Positions 1-6,174 of a stretch of 8,033 nt of DNA are shown here, piece by piece (the first letter of the stretch is position 1; every line of letters begins with the position of its first letter). The position numbers were made by a program, and so were the translations under genes. Origin of the DNA: Porticoccaceae bacterium (GTDB lineage: Bacteria > Pseudomonadota > Gammaproteobacteria > Pseudomonadales > Porticoccaceae). The DNA lies in NCBI GenBank assembly GCA_023255165.1, contig JALRJD010000294.1:1-8033 (forward strand), written 5' to 3'. A model generated the notes under the pieces. The model was not told the origin of the DNA and ran no database searches. It was given only the letters and a program-made list of their open reading frames with translations.

Positions 1-978
1 ATTGGCGGGCAGATTCTCTTCATCGACCGCGAAGCCATGGTTCTGACTGGTGATCATCACCACATTGTTTTCAATATCTTCAACCGGATGGTTGGCGCCG
101 TGGTGGCCAAACTTCATCTTCACGGTTTTGGCGCCCGAGGCCAGCGCCAGCAGCTGGTGGCCGAGACAGATACCAAATACCGGAATATCGGTTTCAAGAA
201 TTTCACGAATTGCGGTGATGGCGTAGTCGCAGGGTTCCGGATCGCCGGGGCCGTTGGAGAGAAATACGCCGTCTGGTTGCATTGCCAACACTTCGCTGGC
301 CTCGGTTTTGGCCGGTACAACAATCAGCTCGCAGTCGCGATCGACCAGCATACGCAGAATATTGCGCTTAACGCCGAAGTCATAGGCGACCACTTTGTAT
401 TTAACGCTCTGCGGATCCTGCTCGCGGTGACCAACACCCAGCTCCCAGCTATGCTCGGTCCACTGATAGCGACTGTCGACTGTCACCTCTTTGGCCAGAT
501 CCATGCCCTTTAAACCGGCAAACCCGCGGGCAGCTGCCAGCGCGGTTTCGTCGTCCACGTCTCCGGCCATAATGCAGCCGTTCTGGGCGCCTGTTTCACG
601 TAGGATACGGGTCAGCTTGCGAGTGTCGATATCGGCGATGCCGAGGATATTTTTCGCTTTCAGATAGTCATCCAACGACTGCTGGCTGCGGAAGTTCGAC
701 ACCAGCAGTGGCAGATCGCGGATCACCAGACCTGAAGCCCAGATACGGTCTGACTCGGCATCTTCATCATTGACGCCGACATTGCCGATATGGGGGTAGG
801 TTAAGGTAATAATTTGTTGGGCGTACGAGGGATCAGTAAGAATTTCCTGATACCCGGTAAGGGCTGTATTGAAGACTACTTCACCAACGGAACATCCATC
901 CGAACCGATGGCAGTTCCTCTGAAAATTGTTCCGTCTGCTAGCGCAAGTACGGCTTCCCGGTGAGTCTGGGAATTCAC
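1..978 (-). CDS. carA: Carbamoyl-phosphate synthase small (glutaminase) subunit, 3' part missing
   Basis: CarA hydrolyses glutamine and passes ammonia to CarB, which makes carbamoyl phosphate for arginine and pyrimidine synthesis in the cytoplasm. Reading from GTG at 978, 326 codons are open up to the left edge; the family is usually about 375-385 residues, so roughly 50 C-terminal residues are missing. The N-terminal domain shows GEVVFNTALTGYQEILTDPSY and YPHIGNVGVND, typical of CarA. The class I glutamine amidotransferase domain begins near residue 192 (VAYDFGVKRNILR), with FLSNGPGDP and the nucleophile elbow GICLGHQLL, where Cys271 is the catalytic cysteine; SQNHGFAV follows near the edge. 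The catalytic His and Glu of the triad lie in the missing part. The GTG start is chosen because AGGAGG (983-988) sits 4 bases upstream and the N-terminal length fits the family. It lies downstream of dapB, as in pseudomonads, but has its own leader with promoter and terminator. Confidence 0.96.
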   Translation of the reverse strand, partial: MNSQTHREAVLALADGTIFRGTAIGSDGCSVGEVVFNTALTGYQEILTDPSYAQQIITLTYPHIGNVGVNDEDAESDRIWASGLVIRDLPLLVSNFRSQQSLDDYLKAKNILGIADIDTRKLTRILRETGAQNGCIMAGDVDDETALAAARGFAGLKGMDLAKEVTVDSRYQWTEHSWELGVGHREQDPQSVKYKVVAYDFGVKRNILRMLVDRDCELIVVPAKTEASEVLAMQPDGVFLSNGPGDPEPCDYAITAIREILETDIPVFGICLGHQLLALASGAKTVKMKFGHHGANHPVEDIENNVVMITSQNHGFAVDEENLPAN

Positions 979-996
979 ACAACCTCCTAATTAGTT

Positions 997-1026
997 AACA
1001 TAAAGCGTGGACCTGAACCCAGGCAA
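997..1026 (-). promoter_or_regulatory. Possible carA-proximal sigma-70 promoter
   Basis: On the minus strand TTGCCT (1026-1021) and TATGTT (1002-997) are separated by 18 bases, four matches out of six in each hexamer. Transcription would start near 990, just upstream of the AGGAGG site, giving an almost leaderless carA mRNA that bypasses the terminator at 1063-1098. The match is modest, so this is only a candidate; E. coli carAB is known to have two tandem promoters, which makes a second one plausible. Confidence 0.3.
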
Positions 1027-1062
1027 CTCCGATAACGGCATCAGTCGATTGTGAATATTTGT

Positions 1063-1098
1063 AAAAAAGCGAGATGAAACTCCGCGTCTCATCTCGCT
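1063..1098 (-). terminator. Intrinsic terminator in the carA leader (attenuator)
   Basis: On the minus strand a perfect 10-bp stem, AGCGAGATGA (1098-1089) with TCATCTCGCT (1077-1068), encloses an 11-base loop and is followed directly by a run of six T (1068-1063, the first T belonging to the stem). On the plus strand there is no T-run after the stem, so it acts only for minus-strand transcription. It lies between the candidate carA promoter and carA, about 85 bases before the start codon, so it would stop both dapB read-through and carA leader transcripts unless relieved. Confidence 0.85.
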
Positions 1099-1162
1099 AA
1101 ATATAATATTCTGCTGTGCTCTAACCTCTCGGAATGAGACCGCATCTTGGTTGCGGTGTTAG
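1083..1162 (-). promoter_or_regulatory. Structured carA leader with possible alternative pairings
   Basis: The 5' end of the predicted carA transcript can fold. CTAAC (1162-1158) pairs with GTTAG (1125-1121) and encloses a perfect 6-bp hairpin ACCGCA/TGCGGT (1157-1152 with 1144-1139, 7-base loop). A competing pairing is also possible: GTCTCAT (1140-1134) is fully complementary to ATGAGAC (1092-1086), and the neighbouring GCG (1143-1141) can extend it past a one-base bulge. This alternative uses four bases of the terminator's 5' arm and could act as an antiterminator. The pairings are read from the sequence; the regulatory role is inference. Confidence 0.4.
1089..1145 (-). CDS. Candidate 18-residue leader peptide of carA
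   Basis: Starting about 15 bases after the predicted transcription start, ATG at 1145-1143 opens an 18-codon frame reading MRSHSERLEHSRILYLAR, ending with TGA at 1091-1089. Four of the 18 residues are Arg (positions 2, 7, 12, 18), all on generally rare codons (CGG, AGG, AGA, AGA), and codons 12-16 are U-rich. The stop codon forms the last three bases of the 5' arm of the terminator stem, so a translating ribosome would cover that arm. This suits ribosome-coupled attenuation of a gene for arginine and pyrimidine synthesis. Against it, no clear Shine-Dalgarno sequence precedes the ATG, and frames of this size occur by chance. I infer its role from position only. Confidence 0.45.
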   Translation of the reverse strand: MRSHSERLEHSRILYLAR

Positions 1163-1168
1163 GAGAGC

Positions 1169-1197
1169 ATTCTATTGAACAGTGCCAATTTTGTCCA
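1169..1197 (-). promoter_or_regulatory. Sigma-70 promoter for carA leader
   Basis: On the minus strand TGGACA (1197-1192) and TAGAAT (1174-1169) are separated by exactly 17 bases, five of six consensus matches in each hexamer. It lies in the dapB-carA gap, about 50 bases after the end of dapB. The start of transcription would be near 1160-1162, giving a leader of about 180 bases before the carA GTG that contains the candidate peptide and the terminator. It means carA need not depend on transcription from dapB. Confidence 0.65.
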
Positions 1198-1246
1198 TCA
1201 AAGATGCAACTATTTTAGGGCGCCACTGGTCACTTTAGCCAGGCCG

Positions 1247-2050
1247 CTATTTAAGCCCAAGCACATCCTGCATATCGTATTGACCAACCTCTTTAGGCGC
1301 CAGCCACAGCGCCGCACGCACCGCTCCGCGAGCAAAGGAAAGTCGACTTGAGGCTTTGTGAGTAATCTCTACGCGTTCGCCCTCGCCAGCAAACAGCACA
1401 GTGTGATCGCCGACTATATCGCCACCCCTTACCGTGGCAAAGCCGATGGTCTCGGCATCGCGCGCGCCAGTCTGGCCTTCGCGACCATAGACTGCAACCT
1501 GTCGCAAATCACGACCTAGAGCTCCTGCAACTGACTCACCCAAAGACAGCGCAGTGCCCGACGGGGCATCAACCTTGTGGCGATGGTGGGCTTCGATAAT
1601 TTCAATATCGGTTTCATCGCCGAGCACTTTTGCCGCCAGCTCGGCGAGCTTGAAGCAGAGATTTACGCCAGTGGAAAAATTAGAGGCCATGCAAATCGCG
1701 GTGTGCTCGGCTGCCGCGGCAATCTGAGCCAACTGCTGCGCATCCAGTCCGGTGGTGCCGATCACCATTTTCTTGTTGTGTGCAGCACAAAAGGCAGCGT
1801 TGGCCACGGTTGCGGCAGGCACACTAAAATCGATTAACACATCAAACTGGTCGGCCACCTGATCGATTGAACCGGCGACCAAAATCCCATTTTTGCCAAC
1901 CCCGGCCAGTTCGCCGCAGTCAACCCCGAGCAGCGAGCTCTGCGGATGTTCCAGCGCCGCACTGAGTTGCGCGCCGTCGCTCAGCGAGATAGCGTCAATC
2001 AGGGCTCTGCCCATACGGCCACCGGCACCGGTAATCGCTATTCTGCTCAT
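1247..2050 (-). CDS. dapB: 4-hydroxy-tetrahydrodipicolinate reductase
   Basis: DapB reduces 4-hydroxy-tetrahydrodipicolinate to tetrahydrodipicolinate with NAD(P)H, the second committed step of the diaminopimelate/lysine pathway, in the cytoplasm. The 267 residues match the family (E. coli about 273). The N-terminal Rossmann dinucleotide loop is GAGGRMG at residues 8-14; VLIDFS (71-76) and VIGTTGLD (96-103) line the cofactor site. The catalytic signature EAHHRHKVDAPSGTAL is at 153-168, with His155 and Lys159 the expected acid and substrate-binding residues. RGGDIVGDHTVLF (208-220) and the C-terminal FARGAVRAALWL helix are also typical. The ATG is preceded by AAAGGA (2063-2058) at 7 bases' spacing. 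It follows dnaJ by 52 bases with a small terminator-like hairpin between, so part of its expression may come from heat-shock read-through; I see no strong promoter of its own in the gap. Confidence 0.97.
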   Translation of the reverse strand: MSRIAITGAGGRMGRALIDAISLSDGAQLSAALEHPQSSLLGVDCGELAGVGKNGILVAGSIDQVADQFDVLIDFSVPAATVANAAFCAAHNKKMVIGTTGLDAQQLAQIAAAAEHTAICMASNFSTGVNLCFKLAELAAKVLGDETDIEIIEAHHRHKVDAPSGTALSLGESVAGALGRDLRQVAVYGREGQTGARDAETIGFATVRGGDIVGDHTVLFAGEGERVEITHKASSRLSFARGAVRAALWLAPKEVGQYDMQDVLGLK

Positions 2051-2063
2051 TGTCTTATCCTTT

Positions 2064-2085
2064 AAAAAGCTTGCCGAATTCGGCA
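2064..2085 (-). terminator. Weak terminator-like hairpin between dnaJ and dapB
   Basis: The minus strand carries TGCCG-AATT-CGGCA (2085-2072), a 5-bp stem with a four-base loop whose core is a 12-base palindrome, followed after AGC by five T and then the dapB ribosome-binding site. The stem is short, so it is probably a partial terminator or processing site that lowers dapB transcription relative to the chaperone genes. The opposite strand has no T-run directly after the stem. Confidence 0.5.
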
Positions 2086-2102
2086 GTTTACGCAGGTCGA
2101 TT

Positions 2103-3221
2103 TTAACTGGTCAAATTATCGAAGAACTTTTTCACCCCGTCGAACCAGTTACTGCTGCGCGGTGAGTGTTTGCTGTTGCCATTCAGACTCTCTTCAAAGC
2201 GCTCCAGCAGCTCGCGCTGTTCGGTACTGAGGTTGACCGGTGTTTCCAGTACCACACGGCAGAGCAGATCGCCCACGCCGCCACCGCGAACCGGGGCCAC
2301 TCCTTTGCCGCGCAGGCGAAACAGTTTGCCACTTTGGGTTTCAGCGGGAATTTTCAACTTCACCTTGCCCGACAATGTCGGCACTTCAATCTCACCACCC
2401 AGTGCAGCCTGGGCAAAACTGATCGGCACTTCGCAGTGCAGATTGCTGTTGTCACGAACAAAAATCGGGTGATCGCGCACCACCATCTGTACATACAGAT
2501 CGCCCGGAGGGCCTCCCTGAGGACCGGCTTCACCTTTGCCGGCAAGACGGATTCGATCGCCTGTATCAACACCAGCCGGAATTTTAACCGACAATGTTTT
2601 GCGCTCTTCTTTAACGCCCTGACCATGGCAATCGCCACAGGGATCAGAGATCATCTGGCCGCGGCCATGGCACTGCGGACAGGTCTGCTGCACCGAGAAA
2701 AAGCCCTGGGACATGCGCACCTGACCGGCACCGTTACAGGTGGTACAGGTGATCGGCGAGGACCCTTTGCGCGCACCGGAACCATCACAGGTTTCGCAGG
2801 AGGTCAGGGTTGGCACATCAATCTGTACGGTCTTGCCGCGCACCGCATCTTCGAGATCCAGTTGCAGGTCATAGCGCAGGTCGGAACCCCGTGCGGGGCC
2901 ACGGCTGCGGCCACCGCCGCCGAAGATATCGCCAAACACATCGCCAAAGACGTCGCTGAAGTCGCCGCCTCCGCCAAAGCCACCGCTGCCCTGTCCGTTC
3001 ACACCGGCATGACCAAAACGGTCGTAGGCAGCTTTTTTCTCCTCGTCACCCAGGATTTCATAGGCTTCCTGAGCTTCTTTGAATTTGTCTTCGGCGTCTG
3101 CCCCATCCGGATTGCGGTCGGGGTGATATTTCATCGCTATGCGACGAAATGCCTTCTTGATTTCAGCATCAGAAGCACCTTTTTCCACACCCAATACATC
3201 GTAGTAATCGCGTTTGGCCAT
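2103..3221 (-). CDS. dnaJ: Chaperone DnaJ (Hsp40)
   Basis: DnaJ delivers unfolded proteins to DnaK and stimulates its ATPase; it acts in the cytoplasm as a dimer. The 372 residues match the family. The J domain is at 1-70 with the essential HPD at 33-35. A Gly/Phe-rich linker runs about 73-110 with repeated DVFGD units. The zinc-binding domain has four CxxCxGxG motifs: CETCDGSG (142-149), CTTCNGAG (159-166), CPQCHGRG (181-188) and CGDCHGQG (195-202), all intact. The substrate-binding C-terminal domains follow (AGVDTGDRIRLAGKGE, FRLRGKGV), then a dimerisation tail. All type I DnaJ parts are present in order. The ATG gives the conserved MAKRDYYDVLGV start, but no good Shine-Dalgarno sequence lies at normal distance; GGGA is about 15 bases upstream. 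It sits 89 bases after dnaK, separated by a GC-rich hairpin. Confidence 0.98.
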   Translation of the reverse strand: MAKRDYYDVLGVEKGASDAEIKKAFRRIAMKYHPDRNPDGADAEDKFKEAQEAYEILGDEEKKAAYDRFGHAGVNGQGSGGFGGGGDFSDVFGDVFGDIFGGGGRSRGPARGSDLRYDLQLDLEDAVRGKTVQIDVPTLTSCETCDGSGARKGSSPITCTTCNGAGQVRMSQGFFSVQQTCPQCHGRGQMISDPCGDCHGQGVKEERKTLSVKIPAGVDTGDRIRLAGKGEAGPQGGPPGDLYVQMVVRDHPIFVRDNSNLHCEVPISFAQAALGGEIEVPTLSGKVKLKIPAETQSGKLFRLRGKGVAPVRGGGVGDLLCRVVLETPVNLSTEQRELLERFEESLNGNSKHSPRSSNWFDGVKKFFDNLTS

Positions 3222-3258
3222 AACTTGTTTCTTTGTTCCCGAATGTTACCAATATGAC

Positions 3259-3284
3259 TAGGCGCGGAACTTTGCCCGCGCCTA
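3259..3284 (-). other. GC-rich hairpin between dnaK and dnaJ
   Basis: A perfect 9-bp inverted repeat, TAGGCGCGG with CCGCGCCTA, encloses an 8-base loop in the 89-base gap. Neither strand has a T-run after it, so it is not a standard intrinsic terminator. A stable stem here could protect the 3' end of dnaK mRNA or mark an RNA processing site that lowers dnaJ output relative to dnaK. The structure is clear; the function is inferred. Confidence 0.65.
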
Positions 3285-3310
3285 ATCACCGTAGAAAAAT
3301 CGCCAGAAAA

Positions 3311-5239
3311 TTATTTCTTGTCGTCTTTCTCTTCTGCTGTTTCCTCTTGCACTTCCTCAAACTCGGCATCCATTGCGTCGTCACCGGCGGCCTGTTCACC
3401 ACCTTCGGCACCAGGTGCGCCCTGCTCGGCATAGAGTTTCTGGGCCAGCGTTGAAGAGGCTTCGGAGAGCACCTGAGTCGCGGCATCAATGGCTTCTTTA
3501 TCTTCACCCTGAACCGCTTCCTCAACACCTTTGATAGCCGCTTCGATAGCCGACTTCTCTTCTTCGGTGGCCTTGTCGCCAGCTTCTTCAAGCGTCTTTT
3601 TGGCAGCGTGAGCCAGGCCGTCAGCGGTGTTGCGCGCCTGCACCAGATCAGCAAATTTCTGATCTTCGGCAGCGTGAGATTCCGCGTCTTTAACCATTGC
3701 ATCGATCTCTTCATCGGACAGACCTGAGGAGGCCTTGATGATGATCGACTGCTCTTTGCCGGTGGCCTTGTCTTTGGCGCCAACATGCAAAATACCATTA
3801 GCGTCGATATCAAAGGTCACTTCAATCTGCGGCATACCGCGCGGCGCGGGTGGAATATCAGCCAGGTCAAAACGGCCCAGTGATTTATTCTGTGTCGCCT
3901 GTTTGCGCTCGCCTTGAACCACGTGAATGGTTACCGCTGTCTGGTTGTCATCCGCGGTCGAAAAAATTTGCGACTTCTTGGTTGGAATCGTGGTGTTCTT
4001 CTCAATTACCGGTGTGGCCACGCCACCCATGGTTTCGATGCCCAGGCTCAGTGGAGTTACGTCGAGCAGCAGCACGTCGGTTACATCACCGGCCAGAACC
4101 GCACCCTGCAGGGCGGCACCCACGGCAACCGCTTCATCGGGGTTGACGTCTTTGCGTGGCTCTTTGCCGAAGAACGCGGTGACTTTTTCCTGAACCTTGG
4201 GCATGCGCGTCTGGCCACCGACAAGGATAATCTCGTCGATTTCATCCACGGATTTGCCCGCATCTTTAAGCGCGGTCTTCATTGGCGTCAGCGAACGCTC
4301 AACCAGATCTTCAACCAGCGACTCGAGCTTGGCGCGAGTCAGCTTGACTACCAGGTGCTTGGGACCTGTGGCATCGGCAGTGATGTAAGGCAGATTAACT
4401 TCTGTCTGCTGGCTGGAAGAGAGTTCGATCTTGGCTTTTTCGGCAGCTTCTTTCAGACGCTGCATGGCCAGTGGATCGCCGTGAATATCAATCGAGCTCT
4501 CACGCTTGAATTCAGCTGATAAATATTCGATCAGGCGCATATCGAAGTCTTCGCCACCGAGGAATGTGTCACCGTTGGTTGCCAGCACTTCAAACTGCTT
4601 TTCACCATCGACATCGGCGATTTCGATGATCGAGATATCGAACGTACCACCACCGAGATCGTACACCGCAACCACACGGTCACCGGCAGTTTTGTCGATA
4701 CCGTAGGCCAGTGCCGCCGCAGTGGGTTCGTTGATAATGCGCTTGACGTCGAGTCCGGCGATACGGCCGGCATCTTTGGTCGCCTGACGCTGCGAGTCAT
4801 TGAAGTAGGCAGGCACGGTGATCACCGCTTCGGTGACTTTCTCACCAAGGTAGTCTTCCGCGGTCTTCTTCATTTTCTTCAGCACTTCGGCAGAGATCTG
4901 TGGCGCAGCTTTGCTGTCGCCCTTCACTTCCACCCAGGCATCGCCATTGTCTGCCTTGACGATTTTGTAAGGCACCATTTTGATGTCTTTCTGAACCACG
5001 TCATCTTCAAAGCGGCGGCCAATCAGACGCTTTACCGCGTAAACAGTGTTGTGGGGGTTGGTGACCGCCTGGCGCTTGGCCGACTGTCCAACCAGAATTT
5101 CACCTTCATCGGTGTAAGCGACAACCGATGGAGTGGTACGTGCGCCTTCTGAATTTTCTATTACTTTGGGTTTATCACCTTCAAGTACGGCAACACAAGA
5201 GTTGGTCGTTCCAAGGTCGATTCCGATAATCTTGCCCAT
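3311..5239 (-). CDS. dnaK: Chaperone DnaK (Hsp70)
   Basis: DnaK is the cytoplasmic ATP-driven Hsp70 that binds exposed hydrophobic segments of client proteins and, with DnaJ and GrpE, folds them; in many proteobacteria it also controls sigma-32. The 642 residues match the family (E. coli 638). The nucleotide-binding domain shows IGIDLGTTNSCVAV (5-18), the catalytic Lys70, EPTAAALAYG (171-180), DLGGGTFD (194-201, with Thr199) and GGQTRMP (341-347). The interdomain linker VLLLD is at 389-393, followed by the substrate-binding domain starting VTPLSLGIETMGG. The C-terminus is acidic and ends EFEEVQEETAEEKDDKK, a slightly longer tail than the E. coli form. ATG is preceded by GGAG (5252-5249) at 9 bases' spacing. 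It is 192 bases after grpE with its own heat-shock type promoter, and has dnaJ downstream. No missing key residue seen. Confidence 0.99.
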   Translation of the reverse strand: MGKIIGIDLGTTNSCVAVLEGDKPKVIENSEGARTTPSVVAYTDEGEILVGQSAKRQAVTNPHNTVYAVKRLIGRRFEDDVVQKDIKMVPYKIVKADNGDAWVEVKGDSKAAPQISAEVLKKMKKTAEDYLGEKVTEAVITVPAYFNDSQRQATKDAGRIAGLDVKRIINEPTAAALAYGIDKTAGDRVVAVYDLGGGTFDISIIEIADVDGEKQFEVLATNGDTFLGGEDFDMRLIEYLSAEFKRESSIDIHGDPLAMQRLKEAAEKAKIELSSSQQTEVNLPYITADATGPKHLVVKLTRAKLESLVEDLVERSLTPMKTALKDAGKSVDEIDEIILVGGQTRMPKVQEKVTAFFGKEPRKDVNPDEAVAVGAALQGAVLAGDVTDVLLLDVTPLSLGIETMGGVATPVIEKNTTIPTKKSQIFSTADDNQTAVTIHVVQGERKQATQNKSLGRFDLADIPPAPRGMPQIEVTFDIDANGILHVGAKDKATGKEQSIIIKASSGLSDEEIDAMVKDAESHAAEDQKFADLVQARNTADGLAHAAKKTLEEAGDKATEEEKSAIEAAIKGVEEAVQGEDKEAIDAATQVLSEASSTLAQKLYAEQGAPGAEGGEQAAGDDAMDAEFEEVQEETAEEKDDKK

Positions 5240-5267
5240 CAGTTAAATCTCCGTTACTTATCTAAAG

Positions 5268-5279
5268 CCTGTTTCCAGG
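5268..5279 (-). other. GAAA-tetraloop hairpin in dnaK leader
   Basis: CCTG-GAAA-CAGG forms a 4-bp stem capped by a stable GNRA tetraloop, about 30-40 bases before the dnaK start. It does not cover the GGAG ribosome-binding site, so it does not look like a simple RNA thermometer; it could stabilise the leader or be chance. Confidence 0.3.
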
Positions 5280-5323
5280 TATTGTCATTTGTTAGTCAGC
5301 GTTTGTTCGCCTTCATGTTTCTC

Positions 5324-5352
5324 TATGTGGGTGCTGGTTGCGCAATTTCAAG
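5324..5352 (-). promoter_or_regulatory. Sigma-32 type heat-shock promoter for dnaK
   Basis: In the grpE-dnaK gap the minus strand has CTTGAAA (5352-5346), an exact match to the sigma-32 -35 element, 14 bases, then CCCACATA (5331-5324), close to the -10 consensus CCCCATnT. Transcription would begin near 5317, leaving a leader of about 80 bases before dnaK. This gives dnaK-dnaJ a heat-inducible start separate from that of grpE, which fits the need for more DnaK than GrpE. Confidence 0.75.
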
Positions 5353-5431
5353 GGCGAGCGTTTATTAAATTACTGTTTTAACGCTGTATGTGCCGCCCTG
5401 TTAAGTCCCTCGCAATACACCACAACTGCTA

Positions 5432-6022
5432 TCAAGATGCCTGGGACACCACCACCATGGCAGGACGAATCAGGCGCCCGTTAAGGGTGTAACCCTTCTG
5501 AAATACATCCATCACCGTATTCGGCTCCAGATCGGGGTTGGGCACCATCGACACGGCCTGATGCAGGTTGGCGTCAAATGGTTGCCCGGCCGGATCGATC
5601 GGCTCGATTTTGAAACGGGCCAGCACATCGATAAAACTCTTCAGGGTCAGTTCAATGCCCTCGGCAACGGCTTTTTGACTCTCGTCGTCAAGCGAAATGG
5701 CGCTCAGCGCCCTCTCCAGATTGTCGACCACCGGCAGCAAGTCGGCGGAGAATTTATCCAGCGCATATTTGTGTGCATTTTCAATGTCGCGCTCGGCGCG
5801 ACGGCGTACATTTTGCATTTCGGCCTGAATCCTCAGCACCTGGTCACTGGCCTCGGCAACCTGTTTCTGCAACTGTTCGGTCTCGGAAATCTGCTCCTGT
5901 TCCTGCAGCAGCTCCTGCTCAATTTCCTCATTGCTAACAGGCCCGGCCTGGTCAACATTGTTGTCGTCAGCTGCGACAGCATCATTGTTATTGGGTTGAT
6001 CAGTTTCTGTTTCGTGCGACAC
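5432..6022 (-). CDS. grpE: Nucleotide exchange factor GrpE
   Basis: GrpE is a cytoplasmic dimer that releases ADP from DnaK and so resets the chaperone cycle. The 196 residues match the family (E. coli 197). Residues 1-50 are acidic and rich in Asn, Asp, Gln and Glu, expected to be disordered; a long helix for dimerisation runs about 35-110 (VLRIQAEMQNVRRRAERDIE at 62-81, then LPVVDNLERAL at 96-106). The C-terminal beta domain that contacts DnaK includes PFDANLHQAV (148-157) and the GrpE signature VFQKGYTLNGRLIRPAMV (173-190). The start is GTG at 6022, supported by GAGGA (6033-6029) 6 bases upstream; no better in-frame ATG is near. It is first in the chaperone cluster, reads from an exact sigma-32 promoter, and is divergent from recN. 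Confidence 0.98.
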   Translation of the reverse strand: MSHETETDQPNNNDAVAADDNNVDQAGPVSNEEIEQELLQEQEQISETEQLQKQVAEASDQVLRIQAEMQNVRRRAERDIENAHKYALDKFSADLLPVVDNLERALSAISLDDESQKAVAEGIELTLKSFIDVLARFKIEPIDPAGQPFDANLHQAVSMVPNPDLEPNTVMDVFQKGYTLNGRLIRPAMVVVSQAS

Positions 6023-6114
6023 GCCAAATCCTCATATCATTGGTTTTTGGTTTACTTTGCGGCTTTTCTTTTCATTTCAGGTTGAAAGTAACCGACATAT
6101 TTAGCTCTTCCTCA

Positions 6115-6142
6115 ATATGGGGACAAACTATTCAGTTTCAAG
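6115..6142 (-). promoter_or_regulatory. Consensus sigma-32 promoter for grpE
   Basis: The minus strand reads CTTGAAA (6142-6136), 13 bases, then CCCCATAT (6122-6115), an exact match to the sigma-32 consensus CTTGAAA / CCCCATnT with allowed spacing. The transcript would start near 6108, about 85 bases before the grpE GTG. Heat-shock control of grpE and, by read-through, the genes after it follows from the family of promoter. Its -35 element lies only 3 bases from the recN -35 element on the other strand. Confidence 0.9.
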
Positions 6143-6145
6143 CGA

Positions 6146-6174
6146 TTGCCTAAAGCCAATCTGTTCTGTATAAA
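6146..6174 (+). promoter_or_regulatory. Sigma-70 promoter for recN
   Basis: TTGCCT (6146-6151) and TATAAA (6169-6174) are separated by exactly 17 bases, with four and five consensus matches. The start of transcription would be near 6181, leaving about 20 bases before the recN GTG with its AAGG site at 6189-6192. CTGTATAA across the -10 element resembles one half of a LexA site, but the second half is missing, so SOS control cannot be claimed. Confidence 0.6.

Noticed and set aside
1040..1068. Possible ArgR operator around TGTGAATATTTGTAAA
   Set aside because: It matches one half of the E. coli ARG box at best; the second half lacks the ATTCA core, so it is not supported.
1172..1198. Short frame MDKIGTVQ upstream of the carA leader
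   Set aside because: It overlaps the predicted -35 and -10 elements, so it would not be on the carA transcript, and it has no ribosome site.
2166..3257. Long plus-strand open frame (363 codons) opposite dnaJ
   Set aside because: It is wholly antisense to a clear dnaJ with all its motifs. The frame stays open because of codon bias in the real gene, and the predicted protein has no recognisable domain.
3286..3813. Minus-strand Lys/Arg-rich open frame overlapping the 3' end of dnaK
   Set aside because: It is the same strand but a shifted frame of dnaK; its basic composition comes from the acidic dnaK tail read out of frame.
3914..4519. Plus-strand open frame (201 codons) opposite dnaK, and similar ones opposite carA (37-513) and grpE (5561-6085)
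   Set aside because: All lie antisense to strongly conserved genes, have no ribosome site or family resemblance, and are explained as mirror frames.
5357..5385. Inverted repeat AGCGTT/AACGCT after grpE
   Set aside because: Six base pairs around a 17-base AT-rich loop with no T-run; too weak to call a terminator for grpE.
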